Shown here piece by piece: positions 1 through 5,038 of a stretch of DNA of 10,596 bases. The stretch covers positions 1 to 10,596 of the forward strand of contig DAIERH010000067.1 of assembly GCA_027346925.1 (NCBI GenBank), given 5' to 3'. This DNA comes from Geobacter sp. GTDB taxonomy: Bacteria; Desulfobacterota; Desulfuromonadia; Geobacterales; Pseudopelobacteraceae. Position 1 is the stretch's first letter, and each line of letters begins with the position of its first letter. The position numbers and the translations under genes were made by a program. The notes under the pieces are model-generated. The model was not told the DNA's origin. It did no database searches and worked only from the letters and a program-made list of their open reading frames with translations.

Positions 1-635
1 AACTTGTTAGGGCAACTAATAGTCAAAGCAAGGTCGATGAGACGCAGTTCTTGTCGTTGCGGCCCGTCGTAAAGAAAATTGAGCAGTACTTCAATACATA
101 CGAGGGGTTGGACGGCAGGCTCTACTTCGAACGACGTGACCGCCAGTATATCGGAAGGGACATTCCTGCCATACGCATATTCAACCTTCACGTTGCTGCA
201 AAATGCGTAGCTGCTATGTTCTTGCAACGCCCTGATCTCTCTTTTAAATACCCCAAAAGGATGTACGACGAATTGGCACCGACAATATTCTCTGATGATA
301 ATAGGGAGATTGTGTTCTATGCAGCTTGCCTAGTTCTCTACCGTTTGCATCTGTTAGTTTCGAATAGTACTCTGCCGCAAAATATGCGGCGGTTCAAATG
401 GCACATACTCGTGCTTGTGAGAGCAATCGTGGCTGGGAAGGATATACCAAAACTGAACTCGCGACAGATTGAGCCGTATTGCCAAAGGCTCGTTGATGCT
501 TTTTGTCAACATGGCGAACCTGTCATTGAATCCCTCCAGAAAGCAGTCGAAATTGTTGAATCGATGGGCGAAGTAACGAACGATCGGCTCAAACGGCAAA
601 CGATAATGGACGAAATGCTTGCGAAAATTGGCTAA
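1..635 (+). CDS. AIPR-type abortive-infection phage-resistance protein, C-terminal part (5'-truncated by window edge)
   Basis: The frame is open from the first bases (codons in phase with base 3) to the TAA at 633-635, about 211 residues, so this is the tail of a longer gene. The apparent TTG start at 51 lies inside the protein and should not be taken as the real start. The visible part begins with an ATNSQSKVD segment, followed by LYFERRDRQY, then a helical region with HVAAKCVAAMFLQRP and FYAACLVLYRLHLLV. This order resembles the C-terminal part of the AIPR family (abortive infection phage resistance, PF10592), whose members are usually several hundred residues long. AIPR proteins are linked to phage defence and often sit beside restriction or toxin-antitoxin genes, as here with HigBA 114 bp downstream. 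Base composition is clearly more AT-rich than in the genes from 1443 onward, consistent with transfer. The family call rests on remembered motif patterns. The catalytic part, if any, is outside the window. Confidence 0.72.
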   Translation, partial: LVRATNSQSKVDETQFLSLRPVVKKIEQYFNTYEGLDGRLYFERRDRQYIGRDIPAIRIFNLHVAAKCVAAMFLQRPDLSFKYPKRMYDELAPTIFSDDNREIVFYAACLVLYRLHLLVSNSTLPQNMRRFKWHILVLVRAIVAGKDIPKLNSRQIEPYCQRLVDAFCQHGEPVIESLQKAVEIVESMGEVTNDRLKRQTIMDEMLAKIG

Positions 636-714
636 CCAAGCGCGGCAGGACGGACGGCGCGATGAAGTCGTGCCCCCGATCAAACAACAAGAACGAAAAT
701 CATTACAAAAGGTC

Positions 715-743
715 TGGACCAAATATAGCAAATACGCTATAAT
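715..743 (+). promoter_or_regulatory. Promoter of the toxin-antitoxin pair (-35 TGGACC, 17-bp spacer, -10 TATAAT)
   Basis: A perfect TATAAT at 738-743 lies 17 bp downstream of TGGACC at 715-720, which matches four of the six consensus -35 bases. The expected transcription start falls at about 749-751, on the ATG of the toxin gene at 750. No Shine-Dalgarno sequence precedes that ATG (the bases before it read CCCTCC), so the toxin may be translated from a leaderless mRNA. Confidence 0.65.
724..741. promoter_or_regulatory. Dyad operator candidate overlapping the -10 box (TATAGC-N6-GCTATA)
   Basis: A perfect inverted repeat with 6-bp arms (TATAGC at 724-729, GCTATA at 736-741) and a 6-bp centre covers the spacer and most of the -10 box of the HigBA promoter. 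Toxin-antitoxin operons are commonly repressed by their own HTH antitoxin binding such dyads. The antitoxin encoded at 1069-1422 is the obvious candidate ligand. Binding is inferred. Confidence 0.55.
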
Positions 744-749
744 CCCTCC

Positions 750-1091
750 ATGAGTTGGACAATCACCTACTACAACGAGTCTCTGCAGAAAGAAATTCTT
801 GCAATGCCGGCAGGCTTTCTTGGCCGGTTCCTTCGCTATTCCGACCGGATGGAGGTCTATGGCCCGGAACTCGGCATGCCGCACACCCGCGCCATGGGTG
901 ACGGCTTGTTTGAATTGCGACTTAAGGCCGCAGAAGGTATTGCACGGGTGTTCTACTGCACGATGGTCGGCAAGAAGATAGTAATGCTGCACCAATTCAT
1001 AAAGAAAACGGACAAAACTCCACCCAGAGAGCTTGAAATAGCGCGGCGGAGGATGAAGGAGATCAAAAATGCTCACACACAAAGAACTTAA
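750..1091 (+). CDS. higB: HigB/RelE-like toxin (phage Gp49-like family), type II toxin-antitoxin system
   Basis: A 113-residue basic protein with the layout of the Gp49-like/HigB branch of the RelE/ParE toxin superfamily (PF05973). It has an N-terminal strand WTITYYNES, a helix with the M-P-x-x-x-x-G-R-F pattern, a central GPELGMPHTRAMGDGLFELRL stretch and a C-terminal IARVFYCTMVGKKIVMLHQFIKKTDKTP. The GLFELRL, RVFY and LHxFxKKTxKTP elements are characteristic of the family. HigB toxins are ribosome-dependent mRNA interferases that cut translated mRNAs. The toxin gene comes first and overlaps the antitoxin gene by 23 bp, the HigBA order. The start at 750 is chosen because it fits the family N-terminus, although no ribosome binding site precedes it. 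A later in-frame start would remove the first conserved strand. Activity has not been shown and the symbol reflects family and gene order only. Confidence 0.85.
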   Translation: MSWTITYYNESLQKEILAMPAGFLGRFLRYSDRMEVYGPELGMPHTRAMGDGLFELRLKAAEGIARVFYCTMVGKKIVMLHQFIKKTDKTPPRELEIARRRMKEIKNAHTQRT

Positions 1092-1422
1092 AGCCCGCGC
1101 GCTCGAACGCGCAGATGTAAAAGCCGAATATGACCGACTTGACGAGGAATTTGCTTTTCTGGACGAGTTTCTGAAAGCGCGTGCAGCCGCTGGAGTCACA
1201 CAGGCGGAAGTAGCCGAACGCATCGGCACAACACAGTCCGCAGTTGCACGTCTGGAATCCGGCGGTGGAAAACATTCCCCATCTCTCGCAACCCTTCAAA
1301 AATACGCCCACGCCCTCGGCTGCCGTCTGGAATTACGGCTGGTCAAAGAAACGAATACTCGAAAGGTTAAAGGTCGAACCAGCCGCTCAACTCGGACCGT
1401 CAAAAAGCAGGCGACAGGTTAG
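1069..1422 (+). CDS. higA: HigA-like XRE-family antitoxin and autorepressor
   Basis: A 117-residue protein. Residues 1-35 form a charged helical segment (KELKARALERADVKAEYDRL) typical of HigA-type antitoxins paired with Gp49-like toxins. Residues about 44-65 form a Cro/C1-type helix-turn-helix (VTQAEVAERIGTTQSAVARLESG), followed by SLATLQKYAHALGCRLELRLV, the usual C-terminal part of this HTH domain. Residues from about 93 on form a Lys/Arg/Thr-rich tail beyond the normal domain end. It is translated from an ATG 23 bp inside the end of the toxin gene, with GAAGGAG upstream, so the two are translationally coupled. It should neutralise the toxin by direct binding and repress the shared promoter, probably through the dyad at 724-741. 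It ends 20 bp before the stop codon of the converging transporter gene, and I see no terminator between them. Confidence 0.87.
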   Translation: MLTHKELKARALERADVKAEYDRLDEEFAFLDEFLKARAAAGVTQAEVAERIGTTQSAVARLESGGGKHSPSLATLQKYAHALGCRLELRLVKETNTRKVKGRTSRSTRTVKKQATG

Positions 1423-1442
1423 CTCCGAAGCCGTTATTTCCC

Positions 1443-2618
1443 TTATCCTCGTACGTTCCCGAGATACAAAAACGCCAGCGGCGGCAGCACGACCACAAAC
1501 CCGACCAGCAGATAGGTAAACGTCGCCCTGACCCCGACCGTATCGGCCAGCATGCCGACCAGCGGCCCGCTGACGGCGAACAGCAGCCGAAATACAAACG
1601 ACTGCAACGACAGGATGCCGGCCCGGTGGCTCGACGGGCTTTCCCTATGGGTGTGGCTCAGCATCATGGGCCCGCGCAGGCCGCGCATGGCGGTCAGCAG
1701 GTAGTAGAACAGGAAGCCCCCTACCCCGCCGCTCATTCCCAACCCCAGATATCCCCCCCAGACCAGCAGCACGAACAGCAGCAGCATGCGCCGGTCCCCC
1801 ATGGCCAGGCTGACGCGATGGCTGGCCAGCGCGCAGAGCGCCACGCACAGGTTTGCGCCGGTCCAGACCGGGCCGAACCAGGCCAGCGGCACGCCGCCGT
1901 GCTGCATGTATGGCTGGATCAGCCAGACCGGGTAGAAGGAGGCCACCCCCAGGGCCGCATTCAGCAGGATCAGCGCCCGCAGGCGCCGGTTTTCCACAAA
2001 GGCGTACCGGGCCGAGCGCAGCGCCTCTTTCAGATGGCTGGCGGGGGAGGTGATCTCCCGCAACGGCTCGGTCAGGGAGCGGGTGAGCAGCAGGGCCAGC
2101 AGCCATACCCCCACCTGCATGATGAAGGGAAGCAGCGGCGCATGGGCGTAGAGCACACCGGCGAATACGGCCCCCAAGGCCTCGCCTCCCTGGGCAAAGC
2201 CGCTCATGCGCCCCTGATGACGTGCGTAGAGTTGCTCCTTGCCTTCCGCCTTGAGGGTCTCGTACAACAGGGCGCTGTCCGAACCGCTGATGAAGGCCAG
2301 CGATATCCCCAGCAGGATCTCGGCACCCAGCACCTGGCTGAAGGAGGCGGCGAGCGTATAGCACCCCCAACCTGCCATGCCCAATACCGACGCGATGGTG
2401 AGCGCGGCCCGGTAGCCGATCCGGTCGCTCACATAGCCGGTGGGATACTCCATCGCCACCATCACGATGGACATGATGCTCTGCAACAGCAGTATCCGGG
2501 TCAGGGACAGGCCGATGTGATCCTTCCAGAACAGGGTGATGATGGCCATGGGGAACAGGGTCATCTGCAGGAAGGAAAAGGCGTACAGCTTGGCGATGTT
2601 GGAGCGGAGGGATTTCAT
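1443..2618 (-). CDS. Major facilitator superfamily transporter (substrate unknown)
   Basis: A 391-residue, strongly hydrophobic protein with the length and segment pattern of a 12-helix MFS carrier in the inner membrane. The loop between the second and third helices carries the MFS motif A, GYVSDRIGYR (residues 61-70). Helical stretches follow, such as LTIASVLGMAGWGCYTLAASF and a region with ILLGISLAFISGSDSALLYETL, the latter typical of a proton-coupled drug-efflux-like subgroup. A charged central loop (KAEGKEQLYARHQGRM) precedes the second half. The protein ends shortly after the last helix. The ATG at 2618 places a short basic N-terminus before helix 1, as expected, though only a weak ribosome binding site precedes it. 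The substrate cannot be read from the sequence. There is no functional link to the neighbours beyond sharing the strand with the Nudix gene, which lies upstream of it 102 bp away. Confidence 0.85.
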   Translation of the reverse strand: MKSLRSNIAKLYAFSFLQMTLFPMAIITLFWKDHIGLSLTRILLLQSIMSIVMVAMEYPTGYVSDRIGYRAALTIASVLGMAGWGCYTLAASFSQVLGAEILLGISLAFISGSDSALLYETLKAEGKEQLYARHQGRMSGFAQGGEALGAVFAGVLYAHAPLLPFIMQVGVWLLALLLTRSLTEPLREITSPASHLKEALRSARYAFVENRRLRALILLNAALGVASFYPVWLIQPYMQHGGVPLAWFGPVWTGANLCVALCALASHRVSLAMGDRRMLLLFVLLVWGGYLGLGMSGGVGGFLFYYLLTAMRGLRGPMMLSHTHRESPSSHRAGILSLQSFVFRLLFAVSGPLVGMLADTVGVRATFTYLLVGFVVVLPPLAFLYLGNVRG

Positions 2619-2633
2619 AGGGTTCTTATATCA

Positions 2634-2645
2634 TCCTGAACAGGA
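2634..2645. promoter_or_regulatory. Small dyad upstream of the transporter gene (TCCTG-AA-CAGGA)
   Basis: A short inverted repeat with perfect 5-bp arms is centred 22 bp upstream of the minus-strand ATG at 2618. It could be an operator or a chance palindrome. No clear sigma-70 promoter can be assigned around it, so the confidence is low. Confidence 0.25.
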
Positions 2646-2693
2646 CAATCCGAACCAAAATATTACCTGACGAGCACTAATCTTCCGCAAAGA

Positions 2694-2716
2694 GTCCCCC
2701 TTTGTTAAAGGGGGAC
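2694..2716 (-). terminator. Hairpin just after the Nudix gene, terminator-like
   Basis: A perfect 10-bp stem (GTCCCCCTTT at 2694-2703, AAAGGGGGAC at 2707-2716) with a 3-base loop begins 4 bp downstream of the Nudix stop codon on the minus strand. The bases after it on that strand read TCTTT, a weak U tract, so it may act as an intrinsic terminator or only as an mRNA-end-stabilising hairpin. A similar palindrome lies on the other side of the Nudix gene, so this may also be a copy of a dispersed repeat. Confidence 0.5.
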
Positions 2717-2720
2717 CTGG

Positions 2721-3209
2721 TTATCCCGCTTCGTTGAAATATCGCTCAACAACCCTGGTGTGCATGGGAAAGCCCAACTCCACCGGCCGGTGGATCAGGA
2801 CCACCTCCTGCGTCTCCTCCGACGAGAACGGCTTCAGAATGCCGTGCGGCTGTGGCGGCGCGAGGCCGAAGATCACCAGGGTGTCGTCCAGGCCGTTCTG
2901 GACGTCGTAGAGCCTGATCCCGTCCGCCGCAACCTCGATGCCTGTCTCCTCCAGCAGTTCACGCCCGGCCCCTTCCCGCCAGGTTTCGCCCAGATCGATG
3001 TACCCGCCGGGGAGGGTCAGGGTCCCCCGTTGCGGCTCGATATTCCTTCGAATCACGACAATCCCCTCGCCCACTGGCACGAGCACGACAACAACCGGAA
3101 TCGGGTTCAGGTAGCTCTTGCTGCCGCAGGCGCGGCATGTCCTCGGCCATGGGGCGCCGCCGGGAAAGCGGTTGCCGCAGAACGAACAATGGGTATTTTT
3201 TGTTTGCAT
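2721..3209 (-). CDS. Nudix hydrolase with N-terminal zinc ribbon
   Basis: A 162-residue protein. Residues 8-28 hold two CxxC pairs (Cys8, Cys11, Cys25, Cys28) that form a zinc ribbon. Residues 69-91 match the Nudix box GX5EX7REUXEEXGU without a mismatch: Gly69, Glu75, Arg83-Glu84, Glu87-Glu88, Gly90. Nudix enzymes hydrolyse nucleoside diphosphates linked to another group, using divalent metals held by the Glu residues. The zinc ribbon plus Nudix layout is shared with NADH pyrophosphatase-like members, but this protein is shorter than NudC (about 260 residues) and its substrate cannot be assigned. The ATG at 3209 is preferred over an upstream TTG at 3233 because GAGAAAGG lies 7 bp before it. 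It is presumably cytosolic and has its own minus-strand promoter region. Confidence 0.88.
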   Translation of the reverse strand: MQTKNTHCSFCGNRFPGGAPWPRTCRACGSKSYLNPIPVVVVLVPVGEGIVVIRRNIEPQRGTLTLPGGYIDLGETWREGAGRELLEETGIEVAADGIRLYDVQNGLDDTLVIFGLAPPQPHGILKPFSSEETQEVVLIHRPVELGFPMHTRVVERYFNEAG

Positions 3210-3244
3210 GGTAATGCCTTTCTCGTGCGGCAACAGGAAATAGC

Positions 3245-3262
3245 CCCCTTTTGAAAAAGGGG
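3245..3262. repeat. CCCCTTTT/AAAAGGGG palindrome upstream of the Nudix gene
   Basis: A perfect inverted repeat with 8-bp arms (CCCCTTTT at 3245-3252, AAAAGGGG at 3255-3262) lies 36 bp upstream of the minus-strand Nudix start. It resembles the hairpin at 2694-2716 in sequence, so the two may be members of one short dispersed palindrome family that bracket the gene. Confidence 0.5.
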
Positions 3263-3268
3263 TGAGAA

Positions 3269-3297
3269 ATTCAATGCAGATACCGTTCCCGAATCAA
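3269..3297 (-). promoter_or_regulatory. Possible sigma-70 promoter for the Nudix gene
   Basis: On the minus strand, TTGATT (3297-3292) and TTGAAT (3274-3269) are separated by 17 bp. They match the -35 and -10 consensus at four of six bases each. The predicted start falls at about 3262, on the edge of the palindrome at 3245-3262, which would then form a 5'-UTR hairpin. This is a weak match. Confidence 0.3.
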
Positions 3298-3321
3298 AAA
3301 CAAAACATGGGTTTGACAAAA

Positions 3322-3348
3322 GTGTAGATATTTTACACGTTGTGGAAA
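3322..3348. promoter_or_regulatory. Overlapping dyads built from GTGTA/TTTACAC half-sites, operator candidate
   Basis: GTGTA (3322-3326) and TACAC (3334-3338) form a perfect dyad with a 7-bp centre. TTTACAC (3332-3338) then pairs with GTGGAAA (3342-3348) across a GTT centre with one mismatch. Three similar half-sites in 27 bp suggest a multi-site binding region for a dimeric regulator. The regulator and its target promoter are unknown. Confidence 0.35.
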
Positions 3349-3364
3349 ATAGCGACACCATACC

Positions 3365-3379
3365 TGTTTTGCGAAAACA
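3365..3379. promoter_or_regulatory. Perfect palindrome TGTTTT-GCG-AAAACA, activator/operator site candidate
   Basis: A perfect inverted repeat with 6-bp arms and a 3-bp centre lies about 135-150 bp upstream of the start site predicted from the sigma-54-like promoter at 3487-3502. That is the usual distance for the binding site of a sigma-54 enhancer-binding protein. The site itself is seen; its role is inferred. Confidence 0.4.
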
Positions 3380-3486
3380 TCCAATTCAACATAACTGCCC
3401 CTTTTCTCCACACTGCGCCGGAAGGGCCGATGGGCACACACCCGTAAAAACCATACAATACCGTCATAAATCTGCGTTTTATTTTT

Positions 3487-3502
3487 TGGCATTGCCGTTG
3501 CA
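3487..3502 (+). promoter_or_regulatory. Sigma-54-type (-24/-12) promoter candidate for the mft operon
   Basis: TGGCATTGCCGTTGCA matches the sigma-54 consensus TGGCACGNNNNTTGCW at every defined position except CG, which reads TT. The invariant GG (3488-3489) and GC (3500-3501) have the correct spacing, and a T-run precedes the -24 element. The predicted start is about 3513, leaving a leader of about 56 nt before the mftA ATG. Sigma-54 genes need an AAA+ activator, which is not encoded in this window. Confidence 0.55.
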
Positions 3503-3519
3503 ATACCATGGCACATACA

Positions 3520-3540
3520 GGCGCTCGGAAATCCGGCGCC
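3520..3540 (+). promoter_or_regulatory. Imperfect hairpin in the predicted mftA 5' leader
   Basis: GGCGC (3520-3524) pairs with GCGCC (3536-3540), extended by a G-U pair and partly paired inner bases. The hairpin sits between the predicted transcription start and the ribosome binding site at 3558-3562. It is not followed by a U tract, so it is not a terminator. It could affect mRNA stability or translation. Confidence 0.3.
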
Positions 3541-3568
3541 AAAAAGACAGGTTTGAAAGGAGAAGGAA

Positions 3569-3676
3569 ATGGAAGCAGAAAAGGTAGTGGAAGCAACGTG
3601 CAGTGAAGAGCCCCGCGTCCTGGAAGAGATCCAGGTCGAAGAGCTCGCAATCGACGGCATCTGCGGAGTGTACTGA
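3569..3676 (+). CDS. mftA: Mycofactocin precursor peptide MftA
   Basis: A 35-residue acidic peptide, too short for most gene finders. Its C-terminus is IDGICGVY, with the CGVY end that defines the mycofactocin precursor family (usually written IDGMCGVY in actinobacteria; Ile replaces Met here). Preceding residues VLEEIQVEEL form the acidic helical leader recognised by MftB. In studied systems MftC acts on the C-terminal Val-Tyr, oxidatively decarboxylating Tyr and then joining it to Val. Later enzymes (MftE, MftD, MftF) release, oxidise and glycosylate the product to give a redox cofactor. The start ATG has AGGAG six bases upstream. The stop codon is one base from the ATG of mftB, and mftC follows, which makes the identification secure despite the length. 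A second Cys (Cys11) lies in the leader. Confidence 0.95.
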   Translation: MEAEKVVEATCSEEPRVLEEIQVEELAIDGICGVY

Positions 3677-3677
3677 G

Positions 3678-3926
3678 ATGGCGGCGGCAGGCATACGGCT
3701 GCACCCCGCCTGCCGCGTGCGGCGGGAAGGCTTCGGTCTCCTGTTTTACGATTCCAGGGGACCGCGCCTTCTCTTTGCCGCAACCGGCAACCTCCTTTCG
3801 GAGGACTATTTTGAAACGTCCCGCACCAGGGATGAACTTCCCGAAGGGTTGTCGGACGTACAGAGGAAGTCATTGACGAAGTTTGTCGACCAACTGCTGG
3901 AGAAGGGATTCCTCCGTGAGCAATAG
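3678..3926 (+). CDS. mftB: Mycofactocin biosynthesis chaperone MftB (RRE protein)
   Basis: An 82-residue protein of the size and pattern of MftB, a PqqD-like RiPP recognition element (winged-helix fold). MftB binds the MftA leader and presents it to MftC. Recognisable features are the N-terminal CRVRREGFGLLFYDSRGPRL segment, where RREPFG-like and YD motifs are family hallmarks, and the C-terminal helical part ending LTKFVDQLLEKGFLRE. The ATG at 3678 starts one base after the mftA stop codon. An earlier in-frame ATG at 3603 lies inside mftA and would add an unrelated N-terminus. The end overlaps the GTG start of mftC by 11 bp, so mftABC are translationally coupled. No active-site residues are expected, since the protein is a chaperone. 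Confidence 0.93.
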   Translation: MAAAGIRLHPACRVRREGFGLLFYDSRGPRLLFAATGNLLSEDYFETSRTRDELPEGLSDVQRKSLTKFVDQLLEKGFLREQ

Positions 3927-4956
3927 ATACGTGGAAATGGGAATGAGGTCCCCGGTCAACCTGACCTGGGAGGTGTCTTTGGCCTGCAACCTCCGTTGCA
4001 CCCACTGCCTCTCCTCATCCGGGACACCGGCCGAGGATGAGCTCACCACGGCCGAAGCACTCGACCTGGTGGAGCAGGTGCATCGGGCGCGCGTCTTTCA
4101 GATCAATTTCGGCGGCGGCGAGCCCTTCATGCGCCCGGATTTCGAAGAGATCCTGGCCGCCTGCCACAACCGGGGGATCATGACCTGCATCTCCACCAAC
4201 GGTACCCTGCTGGATGCGGCTCGGGTGGCCAGGCTGGCAACGAGCCGCCTGGTAGCCATTCAGGTCAGCATGGACGGGGCCAAACGGGAAACCTGCGACG
4301 CCATCCGCGGCGCCGGGGTCTTTGATGCGGCCACCCAAGCGGTCAAGCTGCTGGCAGCCACCAGGATCCCCACCAGCATCAATACCGTCCTGACCGCCCA
4401 GAACGCCGACGAGATCCCGGCCATGCACGAGATGGCCCGTTCCCTGGGCGTGTCGCTCAGGGTCAGCCGTTTCCGCCCCTCGGGCCGCGGCGCCGACAAC
4501 TGGGAGGCGCTGCGCCCCTCCCCGGCCCAGCTCCTGGCCTTTTCCGACTGGCTGGCGGCGAGCGGCGACGTGCGGACCGGAGACAGCTTTTTTTCCCTCA
4601 CCAGCCAGGAACGGCAGGGGCTGGGACTCAACCTGTGCGGGGCGGCAAAGTTGACCTGCTGCGTCGGCCCCACCGGCAACATGTATCCCTGCGCATTCCT
4701 GCAGACCGAGCGCTTCAAGGCCGGCTCGCTGCGGACCGAGACCTTTCAGGAGATATGGGACGACTCGGAGATCTACACATCCTTCCGCGGCCTGCGGATC
4801 CACTCCTGCGAGGAATGCCAGCGGTTCGACCAGTGCCACGGCGGCTGCCCGGCCGTTGCCTGGCATCTGAAAAACGACATCAACGGCGGTGATCCCGAGT
4901 GCCTGGAGCGCTGCGTGACGAGCATCGCCGACGACAGGCTGGCCAAGGCCGCCTAG
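3916..4956 (+). CDS. mftC: Mycofactocin radical SAM maturase MftC (SPASM domain)
   Basis: A 346-residue radical SAM enzyme. Cys24, Cys28 and Cys31 form the CxxxCxxC motif (ACNLRCTHC) that binds the SAM-cleaving [4Fe-4S] cluster, and GGGEP lies at residues 66-70. The C-terminal SPASM region is cysteine-rich (Cys241, 248, 249, 259, 298, 301, 307, 311, 329, 333) and should bind two auxiliary clusters. MftC performs the two-step modification of the MftA C-terminus: oxidative decarboxylation of Tyr, then C-C bond formation with Val. The GTG at 3916 is preferred because AGAAGGG lies 8 bp before it. The ATG at 3883 starts inside mftB and adds unrelated residues. ATGs at 3937 and 3943 lack a good ribosome binding site but would still keep the catalytic motif. 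The position directly after mftA and mftB settles the assignment among SPASM enzymes. Confidence 0.95.
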   Translation: MSNRYVEMGMRSPVNLTWEVSLACNLRCTHCLSSSGTPAEDELTTAEALDLVEQVHRARVFQINFGGGEPFMRPDFEEILAACHNRGIMTCISTNGTLLDAARVARLATSRLVAIQVSMDGAKRETCDAIRGAGVFDAATQAVKLLAATRIPTSINTVLTAQNADEIPAMHEMARSLGVSLRVSRFRPSGRGADNWEALRPSPAQLLAFSDWLAASGDVRTGDSFFSLTSQERQGLGLNLCGAAKLTCCVGPTGNMYPCAFLQTERFKAGSLRTETFQEIWDDSEIYTSFRGLRIHSCEECQRFDQCHGGCPAVAWHLKNDINGGDPECLERCVTSIADDRLAKAA

Positions 4957-4968
4957 AGAGCAAAAGTT

Positions 4969-5013
4969 GTCGGACGTGTCCGACCGGTCTGACAAGTCTG
5001 ACTAGTCGGACAA
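4969..5013 (+). repeat. Five tandem 9-bp units with core GTCNGAC
   Basis: The gap between mftC and the oxidoreductase gene contains five consecutive 9-bp units, each GTC-N-GAC followed by two variable bases: GTCGGACGT, GTCCGACCG, GTCTGACAA, GTCTGACTA and GTCGGACAA. Units 1 and 2 are also reverse complements in their 7-bp cores, so the array can fold back on itself. It lies 25 bp before the next start codon, so it may influence transcription or translation of the next gene, or be a simple expansion repeat. Confidence 0.7.
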
Positions 5014-5038
5014 TAAAAACCTTTTAGGAGTCACCACC

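Larger units (their letters stand above)
3210..3568. other. 359-bp divergent regulatory region between the Nudix gene and mftA
   Basis: I find no convincing gene here. The gap separates the minus-strand Nudix gene from the plus-strand mycofactocin genes and is more AT-rich than the flanking genes. From left to right it holds the CCCCTTTT palindrome, a weak Nudix promoter, overlapping GTGTA/TTTACAC half-sites (3322-3348), a perfect TGTTTT-GCG-AAAACA palindrome (3365-3379), a sigma-54-like promoter (3487-3502), an imperfect hairpin (3520-3540) and the mftA ribosome binding site AGGAG (3558-3562). Confidence 0.7.

Noticed and set aside
1423..1442. Terminator between the converging antitoxin and transporter genes
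   Set aside because: The 20-bp gap contains no hairpin with a U tract on either strand.
1626..2639. Long plus-strand open frame opposite the MFS transporter gene
   Set aside because: Its product is a Gln/His/Gly-rich low-complexity string, an antisense shadow of the transporter gene in GC-rich DNA.
3313..3339. Consensus -35 TTGACA at 3313-3318 as a sigma-70 promoter for mftA
   Set aside because: No acceptable -10 hexamer lies 16-18 bp downstream. The best match, TACACG, is at 15 bp and poor.
3271..4005. Minus-strand open frame across the mft regulatory region and mftA/mftB
   Set aside because: No recognisable domain. It covers the well-supported mftA and mftB genes on the opposite strand and has an irregular composition.
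4015..4995. Minus-strand open frame opposite mftC
   Set aside because: Gly/Ala/Gln-rich shadow of the radical SAM gene with no family motif.
4969..5013. CRISPR-like array
   Set aside because: The units are only 9 bp with 2-bp variable parts and no spacer-length sequences, so this is a simple tandem repeat.
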